A DNA stretch of 64,000 nucleotides, taken from NCBI GenBank assembly GCA_012274445.1, contig JAAROD010000029.1:1674001-1738000 (forward strand), read 5' to 3'. The notes beneath the pieces are model-generated. The model had not been told where the DNA came from, did no database searches, and saw only the letters and a list, made by a program, of their open reading frames with translations. Within the stretch, counting starts at the first letter, position 1; each line of letters begins with the position of its first letter. A program made the translations under genes and the position numbers. Below, piece by piece: positions 34,900-44,635 of this stretch. The stretch comes from Sclerotiophoma versabilis. Its lineage: Eukaryota; Ascomycota; Dothideomycetes; Pleosporales; Didymellaceae.

Positions 34900-35772
34900 A
34901 TGGCGATCCCACCCGTCCATTTCTTCTCCCATGGCTCCACTATGATGTTGGGTGAGGAATCGCGCTCGGCAGACTATTGGAAAGCTTGCGGCGACGAAGC
35001 CCTCCAGCACGGCATCAAAGGCATCATCATGATGGGCGCACACTGGGATGCACGAGGCGTCAACCGCATCGATGTATCGATGAACCCCAAGCCCGCCAAA
35101 TCCCCCGTGGCCTACGTGCACCCGAGGAAATACGTCGACTACGAACTCAACCCCGACCTCGCGACCGGCAAAGCGTGCATTGCGGCACTTCAAGAGAATG
35201 GCATCGACTCCCGCCCCAACGACAAATTCGACTGGATTCATGACACCTATCTCATCTTGATCCGCATGTTCCCCGCCAAATGCCCGCCCACAACCATCAT
35301 CAGCATGAACAGCCGCTTCGACCCGCATCTTCACGCTCGTGTGGGCAGCATCCTGGCCTCGTTCCGTGAACAGGGCTATCTCATCATCGGCACCGGCGGC
35401 GCAGTGCACAACCTGTACCGCAACCACTGGGGCCAGATGCTCAAGTACTCGGACAACCTAGCGCAGCCGTACCCGCCTGAGGCACCGATGCTCGAGTTCA
35501 GACAGAGCGTTGAGGACGTTTTTGTACGGAATTGCCGACCGGGTGCGCCGAAGGGGGCGGTAACGCGAGGCATTACGAGGCTGATGAAGCATCCGATGTT
35601 CAGGGATGCGCATGCAACCGACGACCACTACATGGCGGCGTGTTTCGTTGCGGGGGTCGTGGATGCCAGTCCGAGGAGGGGTGAGGAGTGCGTGTTAGGC
35701 GCCGAGGACTGGGAGTTGGTGAATATGTGTAACAGCCAGTTTACAGTGGGGAAGTGGGCGCAGAAGGCTTGA
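34900..35772 (+). CDS. LigB/DODA-type extradiol ring-cleavage dioxygenase
   Basis: Single exon, 290 residues from ATG 34900 (an upstream TTG extension was ignored). The aromatic-ring-opening dioxygenase LigB family is recognised by PVHFFSHGS (His11), MGAHWD (His48), GTGGAVHNLY (His170) and DDHYMA (His243). The family binds non-haem Fe(II) or Zn with such His residues. Relatives cleave catecholic rings: DOPA to muscaflavin/betalamic acid precursors, protocatechuate, or other ortho-dihydroxy compounds. Length is typical for DODA-like proteins. No signal peptide, so cytosolic. Together with the divergent regulator and neighbouring hydrolases it is the core of the proposed catabolic cluster. The true substrate is not evident. 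Confidence 0.9.
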   Translation: MAIPPVHFFSHGSTMMLGEESRSADYWKACGDEALQHGIKGIIMMGAHWDARGVNRIDVSMNPKPAKSPVAYVHPRKYVDYELNPDLATGKACIAALQENGIDSRPNDKFDWIHDTYLILIRMFPAKCPPTTIISMNSRFDPHLHARVGSILASFREQGYLIIGTGGAVHNLYRNHWGQMLKYSDNLAQPYPPEAPMLEFRQSVEDVFVRNCRPGAPKGAVTRGITRLMKHPMFRDAHATDDHYMAACFVAGVVDASPRRGEECVLGAEDWELVNMCNSQFTVGKWAQKA

Positions 35773-37099
35773 TAGTTCGTTGTGTCTGGCGTTTATTTGT
35801 ACCTATACCAAACGTTGAATTTATTACATTTCGCAGGCTTTTCCATGGATATAGTAATGTTCAGGCACCAAAACTGACATAACTGGTTCCGAATATCCAA
35901 GTTCGAGCGAACAATGCCAGGCTCAAGAGCACTGAACCGTACTGCGGAAGGCTATGATTGGCTCTGTTTCTAGGCTGGGACGTTACTCTATCTAAAGCAT
36001 AGGCGTCCGCCATTTCGCACTACTCCACAGACAACTTTTAATCGCTAGAAGTAGGGCTTTTGCAAGGTTCCCGCTAGCGTACCAAGTGTAGATTGACCCG
36101 CACAGGTTGCTGTTCGTTATGCTCCGCCCCAATTAAACTATCCAGGGACTGCAATATACAATGAAATTGCGTATACCTCTCTATAGAAGTTTCTTTGAAG
36201 AAGCCTTGTGCTACTCATCTCCTCAAACCAAAATGTTGAAAGGACATGTTAGGCTTATGTGATTATGTCTAGAGACTATGTTGCTCAAAGGAAGACTATA
36301 GCCTAGTATATACATACACATATACAAATAAACTTAAATGGTGTTGTGATTTAAATCTACGTAAACACTTAACATTGTAGATCAAAGTCTATAATTCCAT
36401 ATCTAACGCTCAGTTGATAGTAACCCACTCGGTTGTCATCACTTCAACATCGCCTAAATTAAAAACAAGGCGCTGCAACTAGTCTGACAGTATGCAAGAA
36501 ATATGGGTACTCTTTGCAGTGTTGTTGGTTCTTATGATTATAGAAAAACGACTCCTGTGTCGAACTTTATTCCGCTGCGTCCTCTCCGCTTCGGCAATTT
36601 TCATATTACATTGTCTCTCAACCAATTATGATTAGTAGAGCAACACAGTTCTCCAATCACTTCGAACAGCTATATCAGGTTGATCGTAGCAAGCTGTGTG
36701 CCCCGCCGGATGCGCTACGCACGGATCAAGCTGGCGTCCAGCTCCGGCAAGTCGATCAAGTAAACCAGCCAATCGCCCCACCGGGGTCACACCTCTTCTG
36801 ATGTAGACAACTCAACATTACAATCCATCTTTTAATGATATGCTTGAGATACACATGGGAATAAGTGACCGATATGAGACCGCTCAAGTATTAGCAAGCT
36901 TCGGACAACGGGTGGGGTTTTCGTACGCTGGGTTCCGGACGAAGTGACGAAGCGCCAAGAGATTGTTAACTACATAAAGCCATCAAACTCCTCGATGTAC
37001 TCAAGTCTCTCACTAGTATCAGCTCTAGATATCCGAAGCTGCAAAGCACGAAGAACGCTTAAAAATTGCTACCACCGCACCCCACTTCGCCCGACCGAG
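35773..37099. other. Intergenic, 1.3 kb, AT-rich
   Basis: AT-rich, with short alternating purine/pyrimidine runs (tatacatacacatatac near 36309-36330). In-frame upstream codons of the epoxide hydrolase gene reach back to 36944 but look non-coding. No gene seen. Confidence 0.4.
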
Positions 37100-38116
37100 A
37101 TGGACAATTTCACCAGGAAGACCTTCACTACCTCGCGGTCCCTTACGTATTCCTACTACGACTTGTCCCCAGCCGAGGCATTCCCAAACAACGAGGAACA
37201 GCGGCCAGCCATCCTCTTGTTGCACGGATTTCCTGACGACTCGCACCTTTGGGCGCAAGTGGTGCCGCGACTTGCCCAGCTGCCCCATCGCTTCATCATA
37301 CCAGACCTACTTGGCTACGGAGCCACCTCTAAACCTGCGGATGCAGCGCTGTATGCGTCAAAATTCCTAGCCGGAGATATAGCCGAGTTGTTGGCAGGCG
37401 AAGGCATCTCTAAGGTCATTGTTGCGGGCCATGACTGGGGATCTTTCACTGCGTCACGGCTCTGGTTGTGGCACCCTGAGCTCATCGCCGGCTTAGCGCT
37501 ACTCAACGTCTGGTACCAACCGCCAATATACGAAACATTTGATCTGCCAGCCATCGTAAACGCCCAGGCCTCGACCCATGGATATTCAGAGTTCTCCTAC
37601 TGGGAGTTCTTCACAGACGACAGCGCGCCTGCCCTGATCAACGCACGCCTCGAAAGCTTCTGGGCTGCTATGCACGGCACAGCACCCGACGGTGAATGGA
37701 TGAAGGAGATGTTTTGCAGACGGAACGCCATGCAGAGCTTTGTAGAGAAGGATGGCCGCGCTCCGCTACACGAATACGCGAAGCCTGGCAACGGGTGGCG
37801 CGAAGAATGGCTCGAGACGTTTGGAAAAGGCGGCTTTGCGGGGCCCCTCTGCTATTACAAAGCGTACGCCTTCAATCACCACCATGCGTTCGAAAAGGAC
37901 CTGCCAAAAGACAGGATCAAGATCACCGTGCCTACGCTCTTCCTCGGCTGCACCGGCGATGCAGTATGCAAGCCCGAATACATTGAAGGCGCAAAACAGG
38001 CAGGCTATCTTCCACATTTAACTGTCAAGGTAATCGACAGTGGCCACTGGTGCCCGATGGAGAAGCCCGAGGAAGTTTCTCAGATATTGTACGACTTCTT
38101 CTCTAAGGAATTTTGA
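37100..38116 (+). CDS. Alpha/beta hydrolase, epoxide-hydrolase-like
   Basis: Single exon, 338 residues from ATG 37100 (MDNFTRK). The open frame continues upstream to 36944, but the earlier part lacks protein-like composition. Family features: HGFPDD (42-47, oxyanion hole, HGxP), GHDWGS with Asp112 as nucleophile, GDAVCKP (Asp287) and SGHWCP (His316), so the Asp-Asp-His triad of soluble epoxide hydrolases is complete. Cap-domain residues lie between about 135 and 260. It would add water to an epoxide, or hydrolyse a C-halogen bond in related enzymes. No targeting signal. It lies downstream of the dioxygenase on the same strand. Confidence 0.88.
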   Translation: MDNFTRKTFTTSRSLTYSYYDLSPAEAFPNNEEQRPAILLLHGFPDDSHLWAQVVPRLAQLPHRFIIPDLLGYGATSKPADAALYASKFLAGDIAELLAGEGISKVIVAGHDWGSFTASRLWLWHPELIAGLALLNVWYQPPIYETFDLPAIVNAQASTHGYSEFSYWEFFTDDSAPALINARLESFWAAMHGTAPDGEWMKEMFCRRNAMQSFVEKDGRAPLHEYAKPGNGWREEWLETFGKGGFAGPLCYYKAYAFNHHHAFEKDLPKDRIKITVPTLFLGCTGDAVCKPEYIEGAKQAGYLPHLTVKVIDSGHWCPMEKPEEVSQILYDFFSKEF

Positions 38117-38902
38117 AAAGCACAAGCAACTCTTGAACATTAGTAGCACTATGACATAGAAGTGTTTCATACGTGGAGAATGCAATGAAGTAGCTCTATA
38201 GTTTACTATAGAGGGTGTGTAGATTTAAAAGTGCCCAATTTAGTAAGAACAGCGTTGAACTTGCACAGTAAGCAAAGCTTATAAGCACAGTTCATTTGAT
38301 TCTTACATTTAAACAATACTAAATGCAGTGCGGGTGAACTCACAGTGTCTAAGCTGGCGTCCTTATTTCGATGTTTATGACAATCTAATAAAACTTGAGC
38401 TATTCCTCCGCTTCGACAGCTTCGACCAACCATAGTTTTGCGTGCGTCAAGCATCTAGTATCACCACTTACAGCGAATCCACGGTATGATTTCGTTTCGA
38501 ACACGTATGTAAAGGCGCGGTCAGTCTTTAGAGTGCTGCGCGTTCCCAGAATTTTATAATGTCCACGATCCACATCTGCCAATGTAAGTCGCCTCTTACG
38601 AGCCACGATTCTTTGGAACCACGTGTTAATTCACCGCTTCGCTTCTAGGCTTACGATGGGTATACCGCTTAGTTTGATCGGCAAGCCTTCTGCTCCATTT
38701 CAACGAGCATAATCATCTAAGCAACTGCTTTATCAATACTGCGAAGGAAGGGCAGGTTAAAAACTACGAATTGAGTGTGGGGTTGGAGAATAGAGCTCGA
38801 TTTGTATCATCTTACTCTACATTCTGCTATCCTAGTCCTGAACAACTTCCTCTCGACGTTTCCTAACCCTACCCCATGTTCTATCTCCATCTACTCCTAA
38901 CT
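38117..38902. other. Intergenic, 0.8 kb
   Basis: No supported gene. A 68-codon minus-strand frame (38606-38400) has somewhat protein-like composition but starts with GTG and has no continuation I can splice to it. Confidence 0.4.
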
Positions 38903-39580
38903 CTAAAAGCCCGGGCATGCAAGCAGATCGCTCACCGATCCATCATATTGAGCGTACTTGACATCGTCTAGATAAGTATAATGCCTTGGGTAGTCGACTC
39001 CGTAGTCAATACCGATTCGGATGAATTTGGCGGGCCCCATTTGCGCAGTAGCATTGCTCATCTCTTCCGAAGGGTCATTGCTTATGTCTGCTGTGGGTGA
39101 AGCTGGTGTGTACACAAATGTTTTTTGAGCGATTTCCTTGTCTTTGGCGTCGTACGCGGTAATACTAAGCCGGCATGGTACAGTCCTAAATGGTTCTGGT
39201 CTATAGTCATCATCGTCATTGTATGGGACAGCCACGCACGCACATGAGAAGCTCTTGAGGATAAAGCATCGGCCAGTGGTGAAAAAGCTTCCTTCTGCAC
39301 TCGCAAGGATGGCCAAGTTCCTCCCAGATCTCGGGATAATAACATCTTTTTCAAAATCTTTCCTTTCAGTTACGCCGTACTGGAAGTTGTTGTAACCAAT
39401 GCCTCCTTGGCTAATGAAAGACCCAGCGCCGGATCCGAGCACTTCGAACTTGAATGACTTAGCAATTTGAACACCTTAGCCTAGAGAATGACCTACCGTG
39501 TCTGTACGTTCAGCACATGCCACGCTTTGAATCTGTCCAAGAACAGCTAGAACGCTAGGCACAAAAAACTCGAAGCGCAT
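38903..39580 (-). CDS. Secreted protein of unknown function
   Basis: Two exons, 39580-39497 and 39457-38903. The 39-bp intron (GTAGGT...GCTAAG) is short but necessary, because it contains a stop in every useful frame. The product is 212 residues. The first exon encodes a signal peptide (MRFEFFVPSVLAVLGQIQSVACA). The mature part contains GSFISQGGIGYNNFQYG, three Cys close together (CFILKSFSCAC), an acidic patch (NDDDDYRP) and two Tyr/Asp-rich strands near the end. It looks like a beta-rich extracellular protein. No family recognised; a cell-wall protein or effector-like role would be speculation. Confidence 0.6.
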
Positions 39581-40985
39581 GTTGATGGGCAATTTTGTTG
39601 TCGTTATCGGTGTTTTGAGTGTGGGCAGAGATGTGATGCGAGAAGGTATGGATATCTGTATCGAACAACTTTTCTTCTTTTAGATAGCTTTTTTTTTTCC
39701 TTTCCAAATAAGCAAAAATAACATTTGTCTACAAGTCACATAACTGACCTGCAAATATGTCTTGAGTAGGCAATGTCTCGGAGAATGTCAACGATATCCG
39801 GGCTAAGAATGTAGAAAACCCCAATCTCGCAGAAACTACTCTCTTCTGGTACTTCACATTTAACGCCACAGCAACAACAAAGTATTGGAGCGCTGCTTGG
39901 CAAAAACAAGGCCTCGCCCCACAGTGTGGTTAGGCTGCCTTTCATTGGTCTACAATCACCATGTGCTGAACACCGGCGCCTCTGGTTCTCATTTGGGGTA
40001 CCACAGATTTAGGCTTGATCAACTAGGCTGCAACCATATCACACATGCTGCCTGTATGATGTAAATGTTTCTTCGAATTGCCCGGAGGATACTTCCTTGG
40101 TGGGAAAATAGTTCGTGATTTGCAACACTGTGCTACTATAGCTATGCTACGAGTATAGTCTAGCGCTGTGCAAGGAAATGCGTTCCTGTGCGCATGTACC
40201 AAGAACTTGGCACACATTGCCGCTGTTGTAACGAGACTGCGATGGTACAGATCTGAGTAGATCTTAGGAGGCGGTGTGAATTATTAGTGTAGTGGCACAG
40301 TATTGTCCATCGTGATTTAGTAGTGCGAGCGAGGCCAGAGTGTATTGTGGCAAGTTTGGATAACAATTGCGTGCCTGCTATAGGCTGGCTGGCAAGATCT
40401 GAGGTTTGCGCCCTTGCAGTATCAGGTGTTGTAGCTATCAACGTAGACTTCCTAAGTCTTGCTGCCGTATCTACCACAGATCATGTCTGCTCCCAGTAAG
40501 CTTCGTTGTCTCCAAATACAAGCCGTTCCCTACCTCGCAACTGCACAATAACCACTGCTATGCGTTTATTTGGATTGTTTTTGGCAGAAACCAATTACTC
40601 TTCAGGTGCAAAAATCACTTAGTTATAAGCAGATGCGCTGAGGAGTAAAGTACAGGAAGTTTAGAGTAGAGGACTAGTCAGGGTACAAACAAGAATTTGC
40701 TGAAGAGGTTCTATTTCGACATAGAGCAAGAGGTTACAAAAAGCAGAGAGATTAAACGCAGCTAGACACTGCAGCTTTAACAATAACTGGAGTTGTTAAA
40801 AAGTAAGTAAGCTTAAGATTAAATCTTGAAACTTACTTACTTAATAAGTAATTAGGTATAGCTACTTACTTACTAGCTTCAATTAAGAATTTCACAGAAG
40901 ATAAAAGCTTTGTAGAAAGATACCAAGAATGGGAATAAAGTGTCTATTCTATTTTATTATTACTTCAACATCCCTCAACAACAAC
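39581..40985. other. Intergenic, 1.4 kb, AT-rich
   Basis: Gene-free as far as I can see. It contains short low-complexity runs (poly-T at 39690-39698) and the inverted repeat listed separately. A 69-codon minus-strand ATG frame (39945-39739) has a CCCC run and no support. Confidence 0.4.
40801..40842. repeat. Imperfect inverted repeat with TAAG/CTTA-type tetranucleotide arms
   Basis: aagtaagtaagcttaagatt is followed at once by aaatcttgaaacttacttactt. The arms match with a few mismatches, giving a hairpin of about 20 bp with almost no loop. A further acttacttact copy occurs near 40862-40873. Confidence 0.65.
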
Positions 40986-42886
40986 CTACTTCGGCGGCAC
41001 AATAGGTAGAGTAACGTAATTGACAAAGCGCTCACCGAAATGCAAATGATTCAGCCCGGCAAACACCTTCTCACTCCTATCCTCAGGGTGGTTGTGTTGG
41101 AAAATGCCACTGCCCTGTGTATCGCCACTGCTGAGCTCGAAGACAATCTTCGCGCCCTTCTCAACGATGACGTTGGTCGGCCATACCTCGACGTCCACTG
41201 CGTACACATCGCCTGGAATCACGGGCTGCACGTCGGTGCTAAAGTAGTCGCGCCATGGCAGGTAGTCGCGGTGCTTGGGATGGTCTGGGTTGGTCTTGCG
41301 CAGGCTGACGCGCAGCCAGCCCTTGGCGAGGGGAATCGGGTCGCCTGCTGTGCCGGTGTAGTGGACTTCAGTGCCGGCAGGTGAGATGTAGCGGAGGGTG
41401 AGGAAAAGGTCAATGTCGGAGGGTGTGGCGCCTGTGACGTGGGGCGAGAGGGAGACGTTCAGGTGTGCGACGATGTGTCCTGTGATCTCTGTCTCTTCTT
41501 CGAAGGGAGCGGTGGTGAACTGGATGAGCTTGGGGTTGTCGAGTGTGCCCAGGGCCTCGTAGGACAGCTTCTGCGGGCGGTTTGTGATGGGCTGGACTGG
41601 TGTGAGGGACTTGGAAGGAGTGAGGTAGAAATTTGTGTAACGTGTGCGTGCGATGGGCCACTCGTTCTCTGTCCGCCTTTCGAAGACCTTTTCGGCTTCC
41701 GAGTTGTCAAACCCAACGTCGCCCTTTCTGAGTACTATATCAACAGGTGGGAGCTTGCCCTTGACGGACCAGCCCACCCGATCGTCACCCTTCAGGAATG
41801 CATCGAGGAAGCTGCGCTGCACTTCGACTTCTTCTTTGTAGAAGAAAGGCAGGTCGTGTCGACCTGTGATCATGCGCAGGTACTTGAACTCAGATCCAGC
41901 GTGGGCGTAGCCTTCGATATTGCCGCGGAGGTGGAGCAGAATACCGCCCCAGTTTCCCACAGACAGCAATGGTACTTCAATATCGCTCATGTCGTACTCT
42001 TTACTCGCGTAGTAGATCTCGTCGCGGTACTTGGAGGCATTCGTGTCGATGGTCTGGTCTTGACGGTTCTTCGCTCGGACTTCTTCGGAAAGGTCGCCAT
42101 CGACCGTGTCAGGACCCCAGTTGCGCGCTGCACGTCCTGGTCGTCCGTACTGATTTGTTATGACCTGGCGATTCCTAACACAACGTCAGCGATGCAGTAA
42201 ATGGCTCGAATTCGTATTGTTACTTACCACCAGAAGTCGATGAACTTGTTACTCAGGATACCACCGTGTCTGCAGCGATCGCGGTAGTAGTCGCTCATGC
42301 CCTCCCAAGGAATAACGGCCGCCAATCCCTTAGGTTTGCGTGCCGCCACACGCCACTGTGAACCAGCATAGTAGCTGATGCCGAGCAGGCCAACCTTTCC
42401 AGACGACCACGGCTGCTCAGCAGCCCACTCAATCACATCGAAGAAACACTCGCTCGTGCCTCGGGACATGGTGTCGAGGAAGCCCGGCGACTGCCCGAGC
42501 CCACGCTCATCAGCGCGCACAATGACATAATCGTGCTTTGTCCAGAACCCAGGGTCTGGTGTTTCCCACGCCGAGTGGTCGGAGTAGTGCTCTGGGTTGA
42601 CCTCAGAGTACGACTTGGGGTGGAAGCTGGAGGTGTCAGTTCAAAAGCGCGACAGATGTGGTTGCGGTACCTACTCCTTGTAGTGAATGTCTTTTCCGTA
42701 CGGACCGTAGGTCACCAGCACAGGAAGCCTGGTGCCATCTTTCGTAGACTTCGGCCTGTATACATTGACCCGCACAATGCCCTGCGAGCTCGACTTCAGC
42801 GGGACTTCGGCATTCTCTTCGAAGATGTACGGGAACGACGTCTCGTCGATCTTGTGCGCTTTCTTCACTTCCAGCTGCTCGGCCAT
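40986..42886 (-). CDS. CocE/NonD family hydrolase (X-Pro dipeptidyl-peptidase S15-like)
   Basis: Three exons: 42886-42675, 42626-42228 and 42174-40986, giving 599 residues (introns 48 and 53 bp; the second splits a Trp codon). The N-terminal alpha/beta-hydrolase domain has VTYGPYGKD, VRADERGLGQSPG and the nucleophile elbow GLLGISYY (Ser). A helical cap follows, then the jelly-roll C-terminal domain typical of CocE/X-Pro peptidases (VSLSPHVTGATPSDIDLFL, WLRVSLRKT, HNHPEDRSE). Relatives are ester or amide hydrolases and acyl-peptidases. No signal peptide, so intracellular. It is in the putative catabolic cluster and could cleave an ester or amide substrate or intermediate. Confidence 0.88.
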
Positions 42887-42944
42887 TGTGTCAGTTGCGG
42901 CAATGCTATTGCAAAGGTGTGCAGACTCACCACTGGCGCTTTCA

Positions 42945-42955
42945 GTATATATTGG
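42945..42955 (-). promoter_or_regulatory. CCAAT/TATA element upstream of the CocE hydrolase gene
   Basis: On the minus strand CCAATATATAC occurs about 60 bp upstream of the ATG at 42886, a usual TATA distance. The rest of the gap 42887-43347 shows no gene. Confidence 0.45.
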
Positions 42956-43347
42956 CGGTTGCGACGCGTGTGCGTTCCGTGATGACGGCGCTCCCGATGT
43001 GGGGGAGCCAGTCCGAGGGACCGAACATCAATCCGTAGACCAAACCACGTGATTACCACTCACAACAGCACAACAACCAATAAGGAGCAAGCAACAGCCT
43101 AGCAACCGTTACGGTACGGGGCTCTAGAGATTTGCGCGCTGTGCACGAATTGTATGGGCTGAACAGCAACCAATGCAGTGCAACACTGAAGCGTAGACGC
43201 CTGTCACAGAACCATAGTCTGATGCACATCCCGTATATAAACACACATAGACAGGACTACACAGCAACTCAGTAAGCCAGAAACACCTTCAAAGAACACA
43301 ATCATTGTCATATATCAAGACTGCATATCAAGACTGCGAGTAAAAAT

Positions 43348-43905
43348 CTAGTGCGAAGCAGGAACACCCTGCATAGTCCCGTAGTCCTCACCCAGCTTCT
43401 GGCCCTCAATCTCGACCGGCTTACTCTCCTGCAGCACATACATCATGCGCGCCCAGCTGTCCTTGCTCAGGTTCCTCCAGGCATGCATGGTGCCGCGCTG
43501 GATCGCCACGTCGCCGCGCTTGAGCACCCGTGTCTCGCCCGAGTCAAGCACGAGCTCGACCTCGCCCTCGATCACGACGCCGTAGTCGAGCGATATCGTT
43601 CGGTGCATGGGCGATAGAACGCCGGGCTCCATGTCGACGAAGCGCAGCACGGTTCCCCCTGAGGTAACTAGTCCCGGCGCTTTCTCTAGGAACGGCTTGT
43701 AGACGTTGATGTCGGCGTCGTTGTTGAGATCGACGGGGTGGCCTTTTGTGACGTAAGGCAGGCCGAAGGCTGCGCTGGGGATCTTTTCCCAGGCCAGGGT
43801 CTCGTCGACGGCGTCGGAGAAGACTGCCTGCTTTGTGGTGGGGTCGTGGGTGGTGATGTAGCGCTTCAAGCTGGGCAGCTTGTTCTCGAGCTCGGGTCTG
43901 GACAT
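43348..43905 (-). CDS. Small single-domain cupin
   Basis: Single exon, 185 residues from ATG 43905 (MSRPELE); the open frame continues upstream without a credible start. The cupin fold is recognised by FVDMEPGVLSPMHRTISLDY, VIEGEVELVLDSGE and RGDVAIQRGTMHAWRNLS. In motif 1 the usual HxH...E pattern is changed: one His (MHR) is present, and the later positions are Asp/Tyr followed by Glu in the next strand. In motif 2 the His of GTMHAW is kept. Metal binding is therefore likely but not certain. Fungal relatives of this size include small oxidoreductases and isomerases of unknown substrate. It is adjacent to the fumarylacetoacetase-family gene and divergent from it. Confidence 0.82.
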   Translation of the reverse strand: MSRPELENKLPSLKRYITTHDPTTKQAVFSDAVDETLAWEKIPSAAFGLPYVTKGHPVDLNNDADINVYKPFLEKAPGLVTSGGTVLRFVDMEPGVLSPMHRTISLDYGVVIEGEVELVLDSGETRVLKRGDVAIQRGTMHAWRNLSKDSWARMMYVLQESKPVEIEGQKLGEDYGTMQGVPASH

Positions 43906-44635
43906 GGTTGGTGGTATGGGGAGGTAAGGTAGAAAGGTGGTGGTGAGGCAATTGAACGGACGGTTTGGACTGCAGAGAATGGTCACTTGGATGGTGTGAT
44001 TCACTCGTGAGTCTCAGGTTGATAACACTTCCCGACGTGGAGGGCATCACTTCCAAGGGTCCATCATCGTCAACTGCCGATGCGTACCTGCCGCGCTACT
44101 GCAGGGTCATAAGCTCGCGCTCGGTGCTCGTCGACCCCGAACAGGCCGGATAGTGAGTACGGGAGATGGCCTGCAGCCCTGAGATGCATGGAGAGTTGGA
44201 ACTGGAAAGAAGGCAGACGGCAGACGGCAGCCTCATGGGCGATGAGATGGATAACGGCCAGACGATGCTTGCAGGCCGGCAACATCCGGCTCAATACGAT
44301 GCCAGCCGCCCGCCTCGAGCGCTCAGGAACGCGGACCCTGGTGTAACGGATGACTGATAGCGCCGCCGCCGTCCGGGGCCCCGCAGCCTTTCCCGATGTG
44401 GAGGGGACGAGGCCCGAATGCAACGCGCAAGAACGCCTCGTACGAACATGAACTGTCGGCACCTCGCACGAACATGAACTGTCGGCGCCTCGCACGAACA
44501 TGGGACTGCCTTGGATTGAGTGCAGCACTTTGCGTACCGGATATCAGTCTCGCAATTGAAGCCTGATCAGTCTGCCAGCTCACGTCACCGCCTCTGCCTC
44601 CATCAGAAACCGCAGACTGCAGGCCAGAGACCAAC
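43906..44635. promoter_or_regulatory. Divergent intergenic region, cupin / FAH-family hydrolase
   Basis: This 730-bp segment lies between divergent starts and contains the 26-bp tandem repeat listed separately. GC-rich with CCG/CGG triplets. No gene seen in it. Confidence 0.4.
44436..44510. repeat. 26-bp tandem repeat upstream of the FAH-family gene
   Basis: The unit CCTCGcACGAACATGAACTG followed by TCGGCg occurs at 44436-44461, 44462-44487 and, partly, 44488-44510. The two full copies differ at only two or three positions. It lies 125-200 bp upstream of the start at 44636, where promoter elements would sit. Confidence 0.85.

Noticed and set aside
38400..38606. 68-codon minus-strand frame with protein-like composition
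   Set aside because: No ATG, no upstream exon that keeps the frame, no homology I recognise.
39739..39945. 69-codon Cys-containing minus-strand ATG frame, possible small secreted protein
   Set aside because: No signal peptide, unsupported by splice or promoter signals, in AT-rich gene-free DNA.
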